Shown piece after piece: positions 1 to 6,744 of a stretch of 6,752 nt of DNA (the stretch's first letter is position 1; every line of letters begins with the position of its first letter). This DNA comes from Gemmataceae bacterium. Its GTDB lineage: Bacteria > Planctomycetota > Planctomycetia > Gemmatales > Gemmataceae. The position numbers were made by a program, and so were the translations under genes. The notes below the pieces were generated by a model. It did no database searches. It was not told the DNA's origin and saw nothing but the letters and a program-made list of their open reading frames with translations. The stretch covers positions 1-6,752 of the forward strand of contig JAFMJU010000224.1 in the NCBI GenBank assembly GCA_017853285.1, in the 5' to 3' direction.

Positions 1-945
1 GTGCCCATTTTCGCTAATGCGGGGCGTATTTATCCCCGGGCTGGCCTGGCGCGGAAGCCCGGGGTCTGGAGGATCGGCTACTGGGCCTGGGAGCTGGATC
101 TGCTTCCGCAGAAATACGCCCGGGAGTCCCGTCATTTTGACGAGATCTGGACGCCCACCCGCTTCGTGGCGGAGGCAGTCCGAAAAGCGGCGCCCCGCGC
201 CACCGTCAATGTCGTGCTTCCGGGGGCGGAAATCCTGCCCAACGCTCCGGTGAACCGGGCCCGGTACGGCCTGGGAGAATCGGATTTTGTGGCGCTGTTC
301 ATGTTCGATGTCGCCTCGGTGATCGAGCGGAAAAATCCGCTGGCGGTGGTGGAAGCCTTCCGGCGTTCGCTGGCCAAAAAGCGCGATGCCCGACTGGTTT
401 TCAAGATCACCCGGCCAAGCTTCGACCCGGAGGGTGTTCGCGCCCTGCGGGAGGCGGCGGCAAGCGTGAACGCCATCATCATCGATGAGCATCTGAGCCG
501 ACCGGAAGCCTATGGCATCATGGACATGTGCGATTGCTATATCAGCCTGCACCGGTCGGAAGGTTACGGGATCACCATCGCGGAGGCCCTGCTGTACGGC
601 AAAACAGTCATCGCCACAGGATACTCCGGCAACATGGATTTCATGTCCGACCAGACCGCCCTGGTGGTGAACCACAAGCTGGTTCCCATCACCAAAAAAC
701 TGCCCTACTACCCGATGGGATGCCAGTGGGCCGAGGCTGACATCGAACAGGCCGCCGCCCACCTTCAGTGGGTTTATGACCATCCAGCCTTGGCCAAGCG
801 CCTGGGCGATCGCGCGCGGGTGGAGGTTGGCAAATTACTTTCCATGGAATCGTACGGGCACAGGGTGCTCCGGCAGATCGCCGCCTCGAGGGACGCTCGG
901 GGGGCATCGGACCACTCAACCACCGGACGGCGTCATGCCGCCTAG
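1..945 (+). CDS. GT4-type glycosyltransferase, 5' end cut by window edge
   Basis: This is the C-terminal 314 residues of a GT-B fold, probably retaining glycosyltransferase that moves a sugar from a nucleotide donor to a glycan acceptor in the cytoplasm. Visible motifs are WAWELD (28-33), FDEIWTPTRF around 46-55, IERKNP (108-113) and the GT4 E-x7-E signature in EGYGITIAE (E187, E195), followed by a G-K-x-V-I-A-T-x-Y-S-G stretch that normally contacts the donor. The first codon is GTG, but alignment to the next gene places it in the middle of the first Rossmann domain. It is therefore more likely an internal Val codon, with the start upstream of the window. The next gene is a paralogue: 32 of 52 residues match across the E-x7-E region by my hand count. 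The protein ends in R-R-H-A-A. The TAG stop lies 36 bases before gene 2, which suggests one operon. Donor and acceptor cannot be told from sequence. Confidence 0.9.
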   Translation: MPIFANAGRIYPRAGLARKPGVWRIGYWAWELDLLPQKYARESRHFDEIWTPTRFVAEAVRKAAPRATVNVVLPGAEILPNAPVNRARYGLGESDFVALFMFDVASVIERKNPLAVVEAFRRSLAKKRDARLVFKITRPSFDPEGVRALREAAASVNAIIIDEHLSRPEAYGIMDMCDCYISLHRSEGYGITIAEALLYGKTVIATGYSGNMDFMSDQTALVVNHKLVPITKKLPYYPMGCQWAEADIEQAAAHLQWVYDHPALAKRLGDRARVEVGKLLSMESYGHRVLRQIAASRDARGASDHSTTGRRHAA

Positions 946-969
946 CCACCCCGGCCAAACCTGAGAGAC

Positions 970-973
970 AGGA
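970..973 (+). promoter_or_regulatory. Ribosome binding site of gene 2
   Basis: AGGA lies 8 bases before the ATG at 982, in an A/G-rich stretch (961-980). It supports 982 as the start, and no better in-frame start is close by. Confidence 0.6.
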
Positions 974-981
974 AACAGAGC

Positions 982-2946
982 ATGTTCGAATCGGTGAAAA
1001 AGAGGCTGCGGGCGCTGGGATTCCATGAAGAATCCCTATTTTTCCAAGCATTGTGGGGGGCGAAGATACGGATTCTCAATCCCATCCTCCATGCCCGAAT
1101 CGCCCGGGAGGCGAGGCGCGAGGCGCGGTCCGGCGATTGGTTCAGCCTGAACGATCCCAGACGCGTGCTCACCCATATCGTGAGCCTGGGCGGTGAATTG
1201 GCACTGACCGGGCAGGCCACCTCAGCCCCGAAGGATCCATCGGAATGGATTCGGGCGGTCCTCGGGCCACTCATCACGGATCCGAACCTATTCAACGCCC
1301 ACCCCCGGGCCCTGCGTGACGGGGTGGAAGGATCCTACTTCACCTGGCTGGGTGAAGGTGATCCCCCGGCCGGGCTGAGCCGGCTGGCGTGGATTGACGG
1401 GTTGCGAAAGATATTCCAATCACGGCCCGGTGACATCGCCCGGCGATTTCTGGATGTGAACCCGTGGCATTTGGAAAAGGCCCCGCTCGGGATGATGGCG
1501 CCCGGGTTGAGGACCAGCTTGGGATTCCTGATCCGGACCGGGCACCGGGACATGGGCGTGGTGTCCCCGGAAGAGGCCCTGTGGTTCGCCCTTGAAACTT
1601 TGGAGGACCACTCCACCAGCCTGGCAGAAACCTGGCTGCGCCTGCCAGCCTGGCAAGAACGCTGGCCCGACGCCCGCACGGTATCCGGCTGGCGCCAATG
1701 CGTGGCAGACCTGGCCAAGGACTACCCGTTGCTGGACAGTTCGCTGCTGGAATCTCCACCCAAATGGCCCGCCGGGGGTATCACCTCCGCGGAAAAAATA
1801 TTGGGGCCATTGGACGGCCCCTCGTGGGGCGCTGACCAGGGGCTGAACCTGTTCACCTACTGGAACTGCACCTGCGGCTTGCGCGAGGCTGCGGCCCAAC
1901 TGGGACGCTCCGCCGCCCGGCACGGCTGCCCGGTCAGCCTGCGCGATGTCCCCAATTCCATGTCGGATGTGTTGCACAACCGGTCCGAAACACTGGGACT
2001 GGAGGAGCACGGGTTGAGCGTTTTTGTGGTTCCGCCCCTATGGGAACCGAAGGCCCTTTACCAGCGGGCCGGACTGCCGATACGCAAGGGGATTCGCCGG
2101 GTGGGGGTATGGTTTTGGGAGCTGGAGGATGTGCCCAAGCCCTGGATCAAAAATAGCACTTTCTTTGATGAAATTTGGGCTCCTTCCCGCTTTATTGGAG
2201 AATCTTTGCGTAAGGTTTTGCCGGTGCCTGTGATCGACATGCCACAGGCTTTGAGGATTCAGCCCTTCGAGCCGGTACCCCGCGATATCTACGGCCTCAA
2301 GGCCGGCGAAACGGTTTTCCTGTTCGTGTTCGATGCAGCGAGCTCGGTGGAACGGAAAAACCCCTTCGGCCTGGTGCGGGCCTTCCAGACCGCGTTTCCA
2401 CGCACGCGTGAAGCCCGGCTGGTCATCAAAGTCAGCCGCCCGCAGGCTGAGCCCCACAACATGGGAAAACTCAGGCAAATGGTCGCCGGTGATCCGCGGA
2501 TCATTTTGGTGGAAAGAACCATGAGCCGGCACGAATTGCTGGGCCTGATGGATGCCGCTGATTGTTATGTGTCACTCCATCGGGCCGAGGGCCTGGGCCT
2601 GACCATGGCGGAGGCGGCGCTCCTGGGCAAACCGGTTATCACCACGGCTTATTCCGGCGTGCTGGATTTTCTGGACACCAACACCGCCTTGCTGGTGCGG
2701 CACGGCATGACGACCATCCGCCAGGACAGGCCACCATTCCAGAAGGGATGGAAGTGGGCTGACCCGGATCTTGCCGAGGCCGCCAACTTGATGCGATGGG
2801 TTCGCTCCCAGCCGGTGCTGGCAAGACAAGTCGGTTTGCGGGCCAAGGAATCGGTGGCGAGGACACTGGATCCCGCCCGGCAGGGCAAGTGGATAGCCGA
2901 TCAACTGCACCGACTGATTCCTGGTTTCAAACGATCAGCAGCCTGA
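982..2946 (+). CDS. Large GT4-type glycosyltransferase with helical N-terminal extension
   Basis: A 654-residue protein, long for a GT4 enzyme (usually about 350-420). Residues 1 to about 285 hold no glycosyltransferase motif. They look mostly helical, with SRPGDIARRFLD and later PEEALWFALE and LPAWQERWPD segments. From memory, similar helical leaders occur on some large bacterial GT4 proteins, but I cannot name the domain. A GT-B fold begins near residue 287 (GLNLFTYW, then GLREAA). The catalytic half contains VGVWFWELE (374-382), FFDEIWAPSRF (394-404), VERKNP (456-461) and the E-x7-E signature EGLGLTMAE (E536, E544), then GKPVITTAYSG. It is paralogous to the preceding partial gene over this half. 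The ATG is preceded by AGGA at good spacing. No signal peptide or membrane segment is evident, so it is probably cytoplasmic or peripheral. Bases 2149-2220 are unusually AT-rich. The protein ends in K-R-S-A-A. Donor and acceptor are unknown. Confidence 0.9.
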   Translation: MFESVKKRLRALGFHEESLFFQALWGAKIRILNPILHARIAREARREARSGDWFSLNDPRRVLTHIVSLGGELALTGQATSAPKDPSEWIRAVLGPLITDPNLFNAHPRALRDGVEGSYFTWLGEGDPPAGLSRLAWIDGLRKIFQSRPGDIARRFLDVNPWHLEKAPLGMMAPGLRTSLGFLIRTGHRDMGVVSPEEALWFALETLEDHSTSLAETWLRLPAWQERWPDARTVSGWRQCVADLAKDYPLLDSSLLESPPKWPAGGITSAEKILGPLDGPSWGADQGLNLFTYWNCTCGLREAAAQLGRSAARHGCPVSLRDVPNSMSDVLHNRSETLGLEEHGLSVFVVPPLWEPKALYQRAGLPIRKGIRRVGVWFWELEDVPKPWIKNSTFFDEIWAPSRFIGESLRKVLPVPVIDMPQALRIQPFEPVPRDIYGLKAGETVFLFVFDAASSVERKNPFGLVRAFQTAFPRTREARLVIKVSRPQAEPHNMGKLRQMVAGDPRIILVERTMSRHELLGLMDAADCYVSLHRAEGLGLTMAEAALLGKPVITTAYSGVLDFLDTNTALLVRHGMTTIRQDRPPFQKGWKWADPDLAEAANLMRWVRSQPVLARQVGLRAKESVARTLDPARQGKWIADQLHRLIPGFKRSAA

Positions 2947-2976
2947 CCAGAAAAGGTCGTTTCCTTCACGGACCAC

Positions 2977-2982
2977 GGAAGA
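2977..2982 (+). promoter_or_regulatory. Ribosome binding site deciding the gene 3 start
   Basis: GGAAGA lies 8 bases before the ATG at 2991. The frame stays open upstream to 2796, inside gene 2, but the site and the typical GT4 N-terminus after 2991 make this the start. Confidence 0.6.
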
Positions 2983-2990
2983 ATCGCACG

Positions 2991-4214
2991 ATGCGCGTAG
3001 CCTGGAATATCCTGCCCTCAATCGGCCCGCGCTCGGGAGTGGGATGGTACACCGCAGCCACCCTGGAGGCGCTGAAGGCCTCCGCCGGGGAAAGTGAAAG
3101 CTACATGGAATTTCCAGGGGCAGCGGGAAGGCTGCTTCGCAAGGGATGGTTCCTGATCCGCCCGTGGATGGTACGGCCCGGCAAACGGAGAAGCCCGGGC
3201 AATCTTTCAGCAATCGGACCGAACTCCACCGAGGAAACCTGGAAATCGAGGGCGCTTGGAAGGGCACGGGCCATTCAGGAGGCGTACCTGTCGAGAATGC
3301 TGGACCGCTGGCATGAACGCGGAGAGGTGGACCTTTACCACGAGCCGAATTTCCTGCCGGTTCCAACCCGTGTTCCGACCGTCACCACCTTCCACGATCT
3401 ATCCTCCCTGACCCATCCCGAATGGCATCCCGTGGACCGCGTGAAGGTTTTTGAAAAGCGGGCCCAAGGTGGCATCGAGCGATCCAGCCACTTTTTCACG
3501 CTGTCCAGGGCGGTGCGTGATGAACTGGTCTCCGTCCTCGGCCTGAAACCGGAGCAGATCACCATCACGCCGATGGGAGTCCGAAACCACCTGAAACCGA
3601 CTCCGCTGGCCGAACAGGAGCAGGTCCTTCAGCGTCTGGATTTGCCCCGCGGCAGTTTTCTCCATGTGGGAACCCTGGAACCGCGCAAGAATCTTTTGCT
3701 CCTGGCAAAGGCATGGTGCGACCTGCCGGCCGAAGACCGGCAACGCCACCCTCTGGTGTTGGTGGGCGGGTGGGGTTGGCGATGCGATGACCTGAGGGAT
3801 TTCCTGCAGACCAAGGGGCTTGCCGCGGGGATCCGCCGCCTTGGCTATGTGGATGACCAGGACTTGCCGGCTTTGTACAGTTCGGCACACGCCCTTTTGT
3901 TTCCGACGAAATACGAGGGCTTTGGCATGCCGCCCATCGAGATGATGGCCTGCGGGGGGGCGGTCATCGCCTCGACGGCTCCCGCCGTGCGGGAAGTGCT
4001 GGACGGCCAAGGCCACCTGGTTGAAATTGAGGATCAGGGAGGGTGGCGGGAAGCGATGCTGCGTGCATCCAGAAACCCGGAATGGGTGGAAGGATTGCGG
4101 GCCGGCGCAACGGAATGGGCCCGCCGGTTTACTTGGGCAGAGACGGCCAGGATTACCCGGGAGGGCTATGGCAAGGCCTTGGGTTTTCGCGGCTCCATGA
4201 AACAGGCCGCCTGA
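2991..4214 (+). CDS. GT4 family glycosyltransferase, MtfB/mannosyltransferase-like
   Basis: A 407-residue GT-B glycosyltransferase of usual GT4 length, probably cytoplasmic or bound to the inner membrane face, adding one sugar to a growing glycan. The N-terminus MRVAWNILP with SGVGWYT (15-21) is the typical first strand and glycine loop of this group. TTFHDLSSLTHPEW (132 onward, H135-D136) is characteristic of the MtfB-like subgroup. The C-terminal Rossmann domain has HVGTLEPRKN (225-234, with R232 and K233 placed to bind donor phosphates) and E-x7-E in EGFGMPPIE (E309, E317). Residues about 44-67 are basic and rich in Trp/Leu and could contact the membrane. It starts 44 bases after gene 2 and is probably co-transcribed. 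It is not a close paralogue of genes 1 and 2. It ends in M-K-Q-A-A, six bases from the stop of the convergent gene. A mannosyl or rhamnosyl role is possible by family, but the sugar is not determined. Confidence 0.93.
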   Translation: MRVAWNILPSIGPRSGVGWYTAATLEALKASAGESESYMEFPGAAGRLLRKGWFLIRPWMVRPGKRRSPGNLSAIGPNSTEETWKSRALGRARAIQEAYLSRMLDRWHERGEVDLYHEPNFLPVPTRVPTVTTFHDLSSLTHPEWHPVDRVKVFEKRAQGGIERSSHFFTLSRAVRDELVSVLGLKPEQITITPMGVRNHLKPTPLAEQEQVLQRLDLPRGSFLHVGTLEPRKNLLLLAKAWCDLPAEDRQRHPLVLVGGWGWRCDDLRDFLQTKGLAAGIRRLGYVDDQDLPALYSSAHALLFPTKYEGFGMPPIEMMACGGAVIASTAPAVREVLDGQGHLVEIEDQGGWREAMLRASRNPEWVEGLRAGATEWARRFTWAETARITREGYGKALGFRGSMKQAA

Positions 4215-4231
4215 GCTGACTCATTCGGTCT
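4204..4231. terminator. Possible weak bidirectional hairpin between convergent genes
   Basis: An imperfect inverted repeat: six outer pairs (4204-4209 with 4226-4231, one G-T), a 2x2 mismatch, four inner pairs (TGAG 4212-4215 with CTCA 4220-4223) and a CTGA loop. It is centred between the two convergent stop codons. There is no T-tract on either side, so an intrinsic terminator is doubtful. No stronger hairpin is visible between the genes. Confidence 0.25.
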
Positions 4232-6638
4232 TGAAAGAATTCCGGGTGAGTCCCCTCTCCTCGAGGCGGGTGACCGCCACCGCACCCATCGAGTTTTCTA
4301 TCTTGGGGGAGCGGGTGGGGAACCGGGCAAGGAACTGGTTCAGGGCCCTGCCCGGTTTCATCAGCAACAGCGCGTCAGGATTTTGCCTCAGGTGGTTCTC
4401 CATGGCGGCCTGATCACCCGGCCCGAACACCGTGATTTTGGCATTAGGCAGGTAAAAACCCGCTGAATCCCAGCGATGGGGAAAACAAACCAACTCCGTC
4501 TCGGCTTTAACTGAAGCCTTTGCCAGCAGATCCGCGCCCCATCTGGGTTTCATTGCCTGGCGCAAATGGCCGCGCAGCGAGAACCCCTCGTGATAACCGG
4601 GCAACACTTCCCAGCAGGTGAAAACTCCCAGCACAGCACAAGCCGCCAACGGGGCAGACCATGCCACCCCGCGGCCTGCCCAATGCCAAACGCCAAGCAC
4701 CGCCAACAGCGACGAACCCAATGCAACACATCCGTAGGCGGATTCGGCATCAATCCATCCCTTGTAACCCGCTCCGCAGCCCAACCCGATCCAGATCGCC
4801 CCCACCAAAACAAATGCAGATTTTGCCGAGATTGTTGGAAGCGAGAACAGCTTTCGCCAACCGGCGGGAAGGGCTAGATCAAGGTGAAGGCCCAAGGCTA
4901 TGGCCGCAAAAGGCACAAATGCCATCGAATAAACTGGTCGTTTGCAACCCGCCAAACTGAAAAAGGCGAGATTGAAAGCCAAGGCGGTTAGAACCAACCC
5001 CAAAACTGGCTGTCCACCACCCGTGCGCAACGCCGATCTGCCCAGAACCCGGCCAACCAAACCCGGAAGCAGCACCAACCAAGGCCCCAGGCCAAACAAC
5101 AAACCAGGCAGGTAGTACCAAACTGGCCCGGCATGATCAAACGGCTCGAGAAATCGGACCACATGGTGCCGCCAGACAAAATACTCCAAAAATCCATCCA
5201 GCCTGGCGGCCATGGGCACCATCCAGGCCATGAGCGGAAGCAGCGCGAGGAACGCCCCCAAAACCGCGTCCTTCCAACCGGGCCTGCCAACGCCTTGATC
5301 GAGCACCCACCACATGGCGAGCGGGCCCAGCACCACGGGGATCGCGACAAAACCTTTTGTCAGCAGGGCCAGCCCGAGAGTCAGCGCGCCGGCAACCCAC
5401 CAGGATCGGCGGAACCCGCCTGAATGGCAGGCCAATTCTCCGCAGGCCAATGCGGCAAGCACCAACAAACAGAGCACTGAGTCCATGGCCAGCATTCGCT
5501 CGTAATGGACGAAGCGGGCGCAAGTGACCAGTAGGAAGGCCGACAAAAATGCGGCCCTGGGGCCAGTTCGCAAACGCATCCAGCCCCAGGCGACCAAGAC
5601 GGTCAGAACACCCGCCAAACCGGGAACCCAGCGTGCCACCCGATCGGAAACCCCTCCCATCTGGTAGGCCCCCATGACCAACCAATAAAACAGAGGGGGC
5701 TTATCCAGATAAGGCTGTCCGTCGAGGACGGGAACCAACCAGGACCCGTGAATGAGCATTTGCCTGGGAATTTCGGCGTAACGGGCTTCCGTGGGTTCCA
5801 GCAGGGGAGCCCGGACATTCCCCAGAAACATGGCAACCGCCAAAACGGCCAACCCAATCAGGCCGAGGAATTCCGCCTTGCCCATGCGAGCAGGGGCGCC
5901 ATCACCAGAATGGCCGGTGTGACCAAACGCCACCCGGGTGAACCAAAAACGGGCGAGGGCCAAAAAGACCTTGGGCACCTCGGTGAGCCGCACCTTGCTG
6001 TGGCCCCCCGCCCTGGGACGGTGCCGGACAGGCACTTCCCGGACATCAAGGCCCATGGAACGGGCACGAACCACCATCTCGGTATTGACGAGAAAACCAC
6101 CGGTTTCAGGCAAAATTTTCAGCAGATCGGCCCGGCGAAACACCTTGAGCGCGCAATCGACATCGCGGACCCCTGTGCCCACCAGAGAATCCGCCAACAA
6201 ATTGAAACCACGGGAGAGGAACTTGCGGCGCCAAGGATCCTTCCGACCCTGGCGACAGCCCACCACCACGGGAGACTGTGGAATCTGATCGATCAGCAGG
6301 CGCAGGTCTTCGAGGTGGAACTGGCAATCAGAATCCGTGAAAGCCACCAAGGGCATGCGGCTGGCCAGGAACCCCTGCCGCAAGGCGTTGCCGTAACCCT
6401 GGTTTTGGGGCAGATCGATCAGGCGGACGCGCTGGTCATTCGCCGCCATGGCGGCGACCATTGGGGCGGTCGCGTCGGTGCTGCCATCATTGACCACCAC
6501 CACCTCGAAGGGCATGCCCAAGGTGGATAAGGCCTCGACAGCCTCCTTGACAGCCTGATGGATGCATTCCTGCTCATTGAAAGCAGGAAGAACCAGGCTG
6601 ATGCCTGACGCGTCCCCCACTTCGATCGACCGGGCCAT
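4221..6638 (-). CDS. GT2 (polyprenyl-P-sugar synthase-like) fused to ArnT/PMT-like membrane glycosyltransferase
   Basis: An 805-residue two-domain protein. Residues about 12-240 are a GT-A fold GT2 domain like dolichyl-phosphate mannose synthase: LVLPAFNEQE (15-24), VVNDGSTD (48-55), the D-x-D metal site FTDSDCQF (D102, D104), RDVDCALK (158-165) and HRPRAGGHSK (206-215). This family transfers a sugar to a polyprenyl phosphate. From about 257 a polytopic domain follows, ArnT/PMT-like (GT39/GT83): first loop EPTEARYAEIP (281-291), GQPYLDKPPLFYW (307-319), Asp386 after a hydrophobic helix, LLTKG (425-429), RHHVVRF (490-496), WYYLPG, and a Lys-Pro-Tyr motif (K566-Y570). Roughly 11-13 membrane helices are likely. 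The last 115 or so residues look soluble and probably extracytoplasmic, with FYLPN near 728. ATG 6638 is preferred over an upstream in-frame GTG at 6668 because GGGAG lies 6 bases before it. Thr283 replaces the usual Asp of the acidic pair. The acceptor is unknown. Confidence 0.92.
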   Translation of the reverse strand: MARSIEVGDASGISLVLPAFNEQECIHQAVKEAVEALSTLGMPFEVVVVNDGSTDATAPMVAAMAANDQRVRLIDLPQNQGYGNALRQGFLASRMPLVAFTDSDCQFHLEDLRLLIDQIPQSPVVVGCRQGRKDPWRRKFLSRGFNLLADSLVGTGVRDVDCALKVFRRADLLKILPETGGFLVNTEMVVRARSMGLDVREVPVRHRPRAGGHSKVRLTEVPKVFLALARFWFTRVAFGHTGHSGDGAPARMGKAEFLGLIGLAVLAVAMFLGNVRAPLLEPTEARYAEIPRQMLIHGSWLVPVLDGQPYLDKPPLFYWLVMGAYQMGGVSDRVARWVPGLAGVLTVLVAWGWMRLRTGPRAAFLSAFLLVTCARFVHYERMLAMDSVLCLLVLAALACGELACHSGGFRRSWWVAGALTLGLALLTKGFVAIPVVLGPLAMWWVLDQGVGRPGWKDAVLGAFLALLPLMAWMVPMAARLDGFLEYFVWRHHVVRFLEPFDHAGPVWYYLPGLLFGLGPWLVLLPGLVGRVLGRSALRTGGGQPVLGLVLTALAFNLAFFSLAGCKRPVYSMAFVPFAAIALGLHLDLALPAGWRKLFSLPTISAKSAFVLVGAIWIGLGCGAGYKGWIDAESAYGCVALGSSLLAVLGVWHWAGRGVAWSAPLAACAVLGVFTCWEVLPGYHEGFSLRGHLRQAMKPRWGADLLAKASVKAETELVCFPHRWDSAGFYLPNAKITVFGPGDQAAMENHLRQNPDALLLMKPGRALNQFLARFPTRSPKIENSMGAVAVTRLEERGLTRNSFKTE

Positions 6639-6644
6639 ACGCGA

Positions 6645-6649
6645 CTCCC
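6645..6649 (-). promoter_or_regulatory. Ribosome binding site deciding the fusion gene start
   Basis: On the minus strand GGGAG sits 6 bases before the ATG at 6638. The upstream GTG at 6668 has no comparable purine-rich site, so translation most likely begins at 6638. Confidence 0.6.
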
Positions 6650-6715
6650 ATCCGTCCGAGGGGAACACAGTCGCATGGGGAGCAAAAGCGGGTCAAGGCA
6701 TGGAAAACCGAAGCG

Positions 6716-6744
6716 ATTGCCAGTTCGACTCTCCAACCAGTCAA
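6716..6744 (-). promoter_or_regulatory. Weak sigma70-like promoter candidate for the fusion gene
   Basis: On the minus strand TTGACT (6744-6739) matches the -35 consensus at five of six bases. A 17-base spacer leads to GGCAAT (6721-6716), which matches only the last three -10 bases. The 114 bases upstream of the gene contain no other convincing promoter. A second TTGACC (6696-6691) has no usable -10. The window ends here, so the true promoter may lie outside. Confidence 0.18.

Noticed and set aside
1..3. GTG at the first base as the true start of gene 1
   Set aside because: Alignment with the paralogue places it in the middle of the GT-B fold, so it is probably an internal Val codon of a longer gene.
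1108..1128. Short GAGGCG-type tandem repeat in gene 2
   Set aside because: Only two imperfect units encoding E-A-R-R/E-A-R-S, explained by codon use in a GC-rich helix.
1420..2010. Minus-strand open frame (196 codons) opposite gene 2
   Set aside because: It lies antisense to the intact glycosyltransferase frame, has no domain-like pattern and has no upstream signal.
2796..2990. Upstream in-frame start for gene 3 overlapping gene 2
   Set aside because: The extra 65 residues are a shadow of gene 2 coding sequence with no family similarity. The ATG at 2991 has a ribosome binding site and a canonical GT4 N-terminus.
3954..3960. Run of seven G as a phase-variation or frameshift site in gene 3
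   Set aside because: The frame is intact on both sides and the run encodes normal family residues just after the E-x7-E motif. Seven G in a GC-rich gene is unremarkable.
5748..6530. Long plus-strand open frame (260 codons) opposite the fusion gene
   Set aside because: Its translation is rich in His, Gln, Arg and Gly with no recognisable motif, as expected from the antisense of a GC-rich gene. The minus-strand frame has full family motifs.
6639..6668. GTG at 6668 as the start of the fusion gene
   Set aside because: No Shine-Dalgarno-like site precedes it, and the ten extra residues are unlike GT2 N-termini. ATG 6638 has GGGAG at good spacing. It cannot be wholly excluded.
6716..6740. tRNA 3'-end-like TTCGACT followed by CCAACCAG
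   Set aside because: The flanking bases do not pair into a T stem, and no acceptor, D or anticodon arms can be folded upstream.
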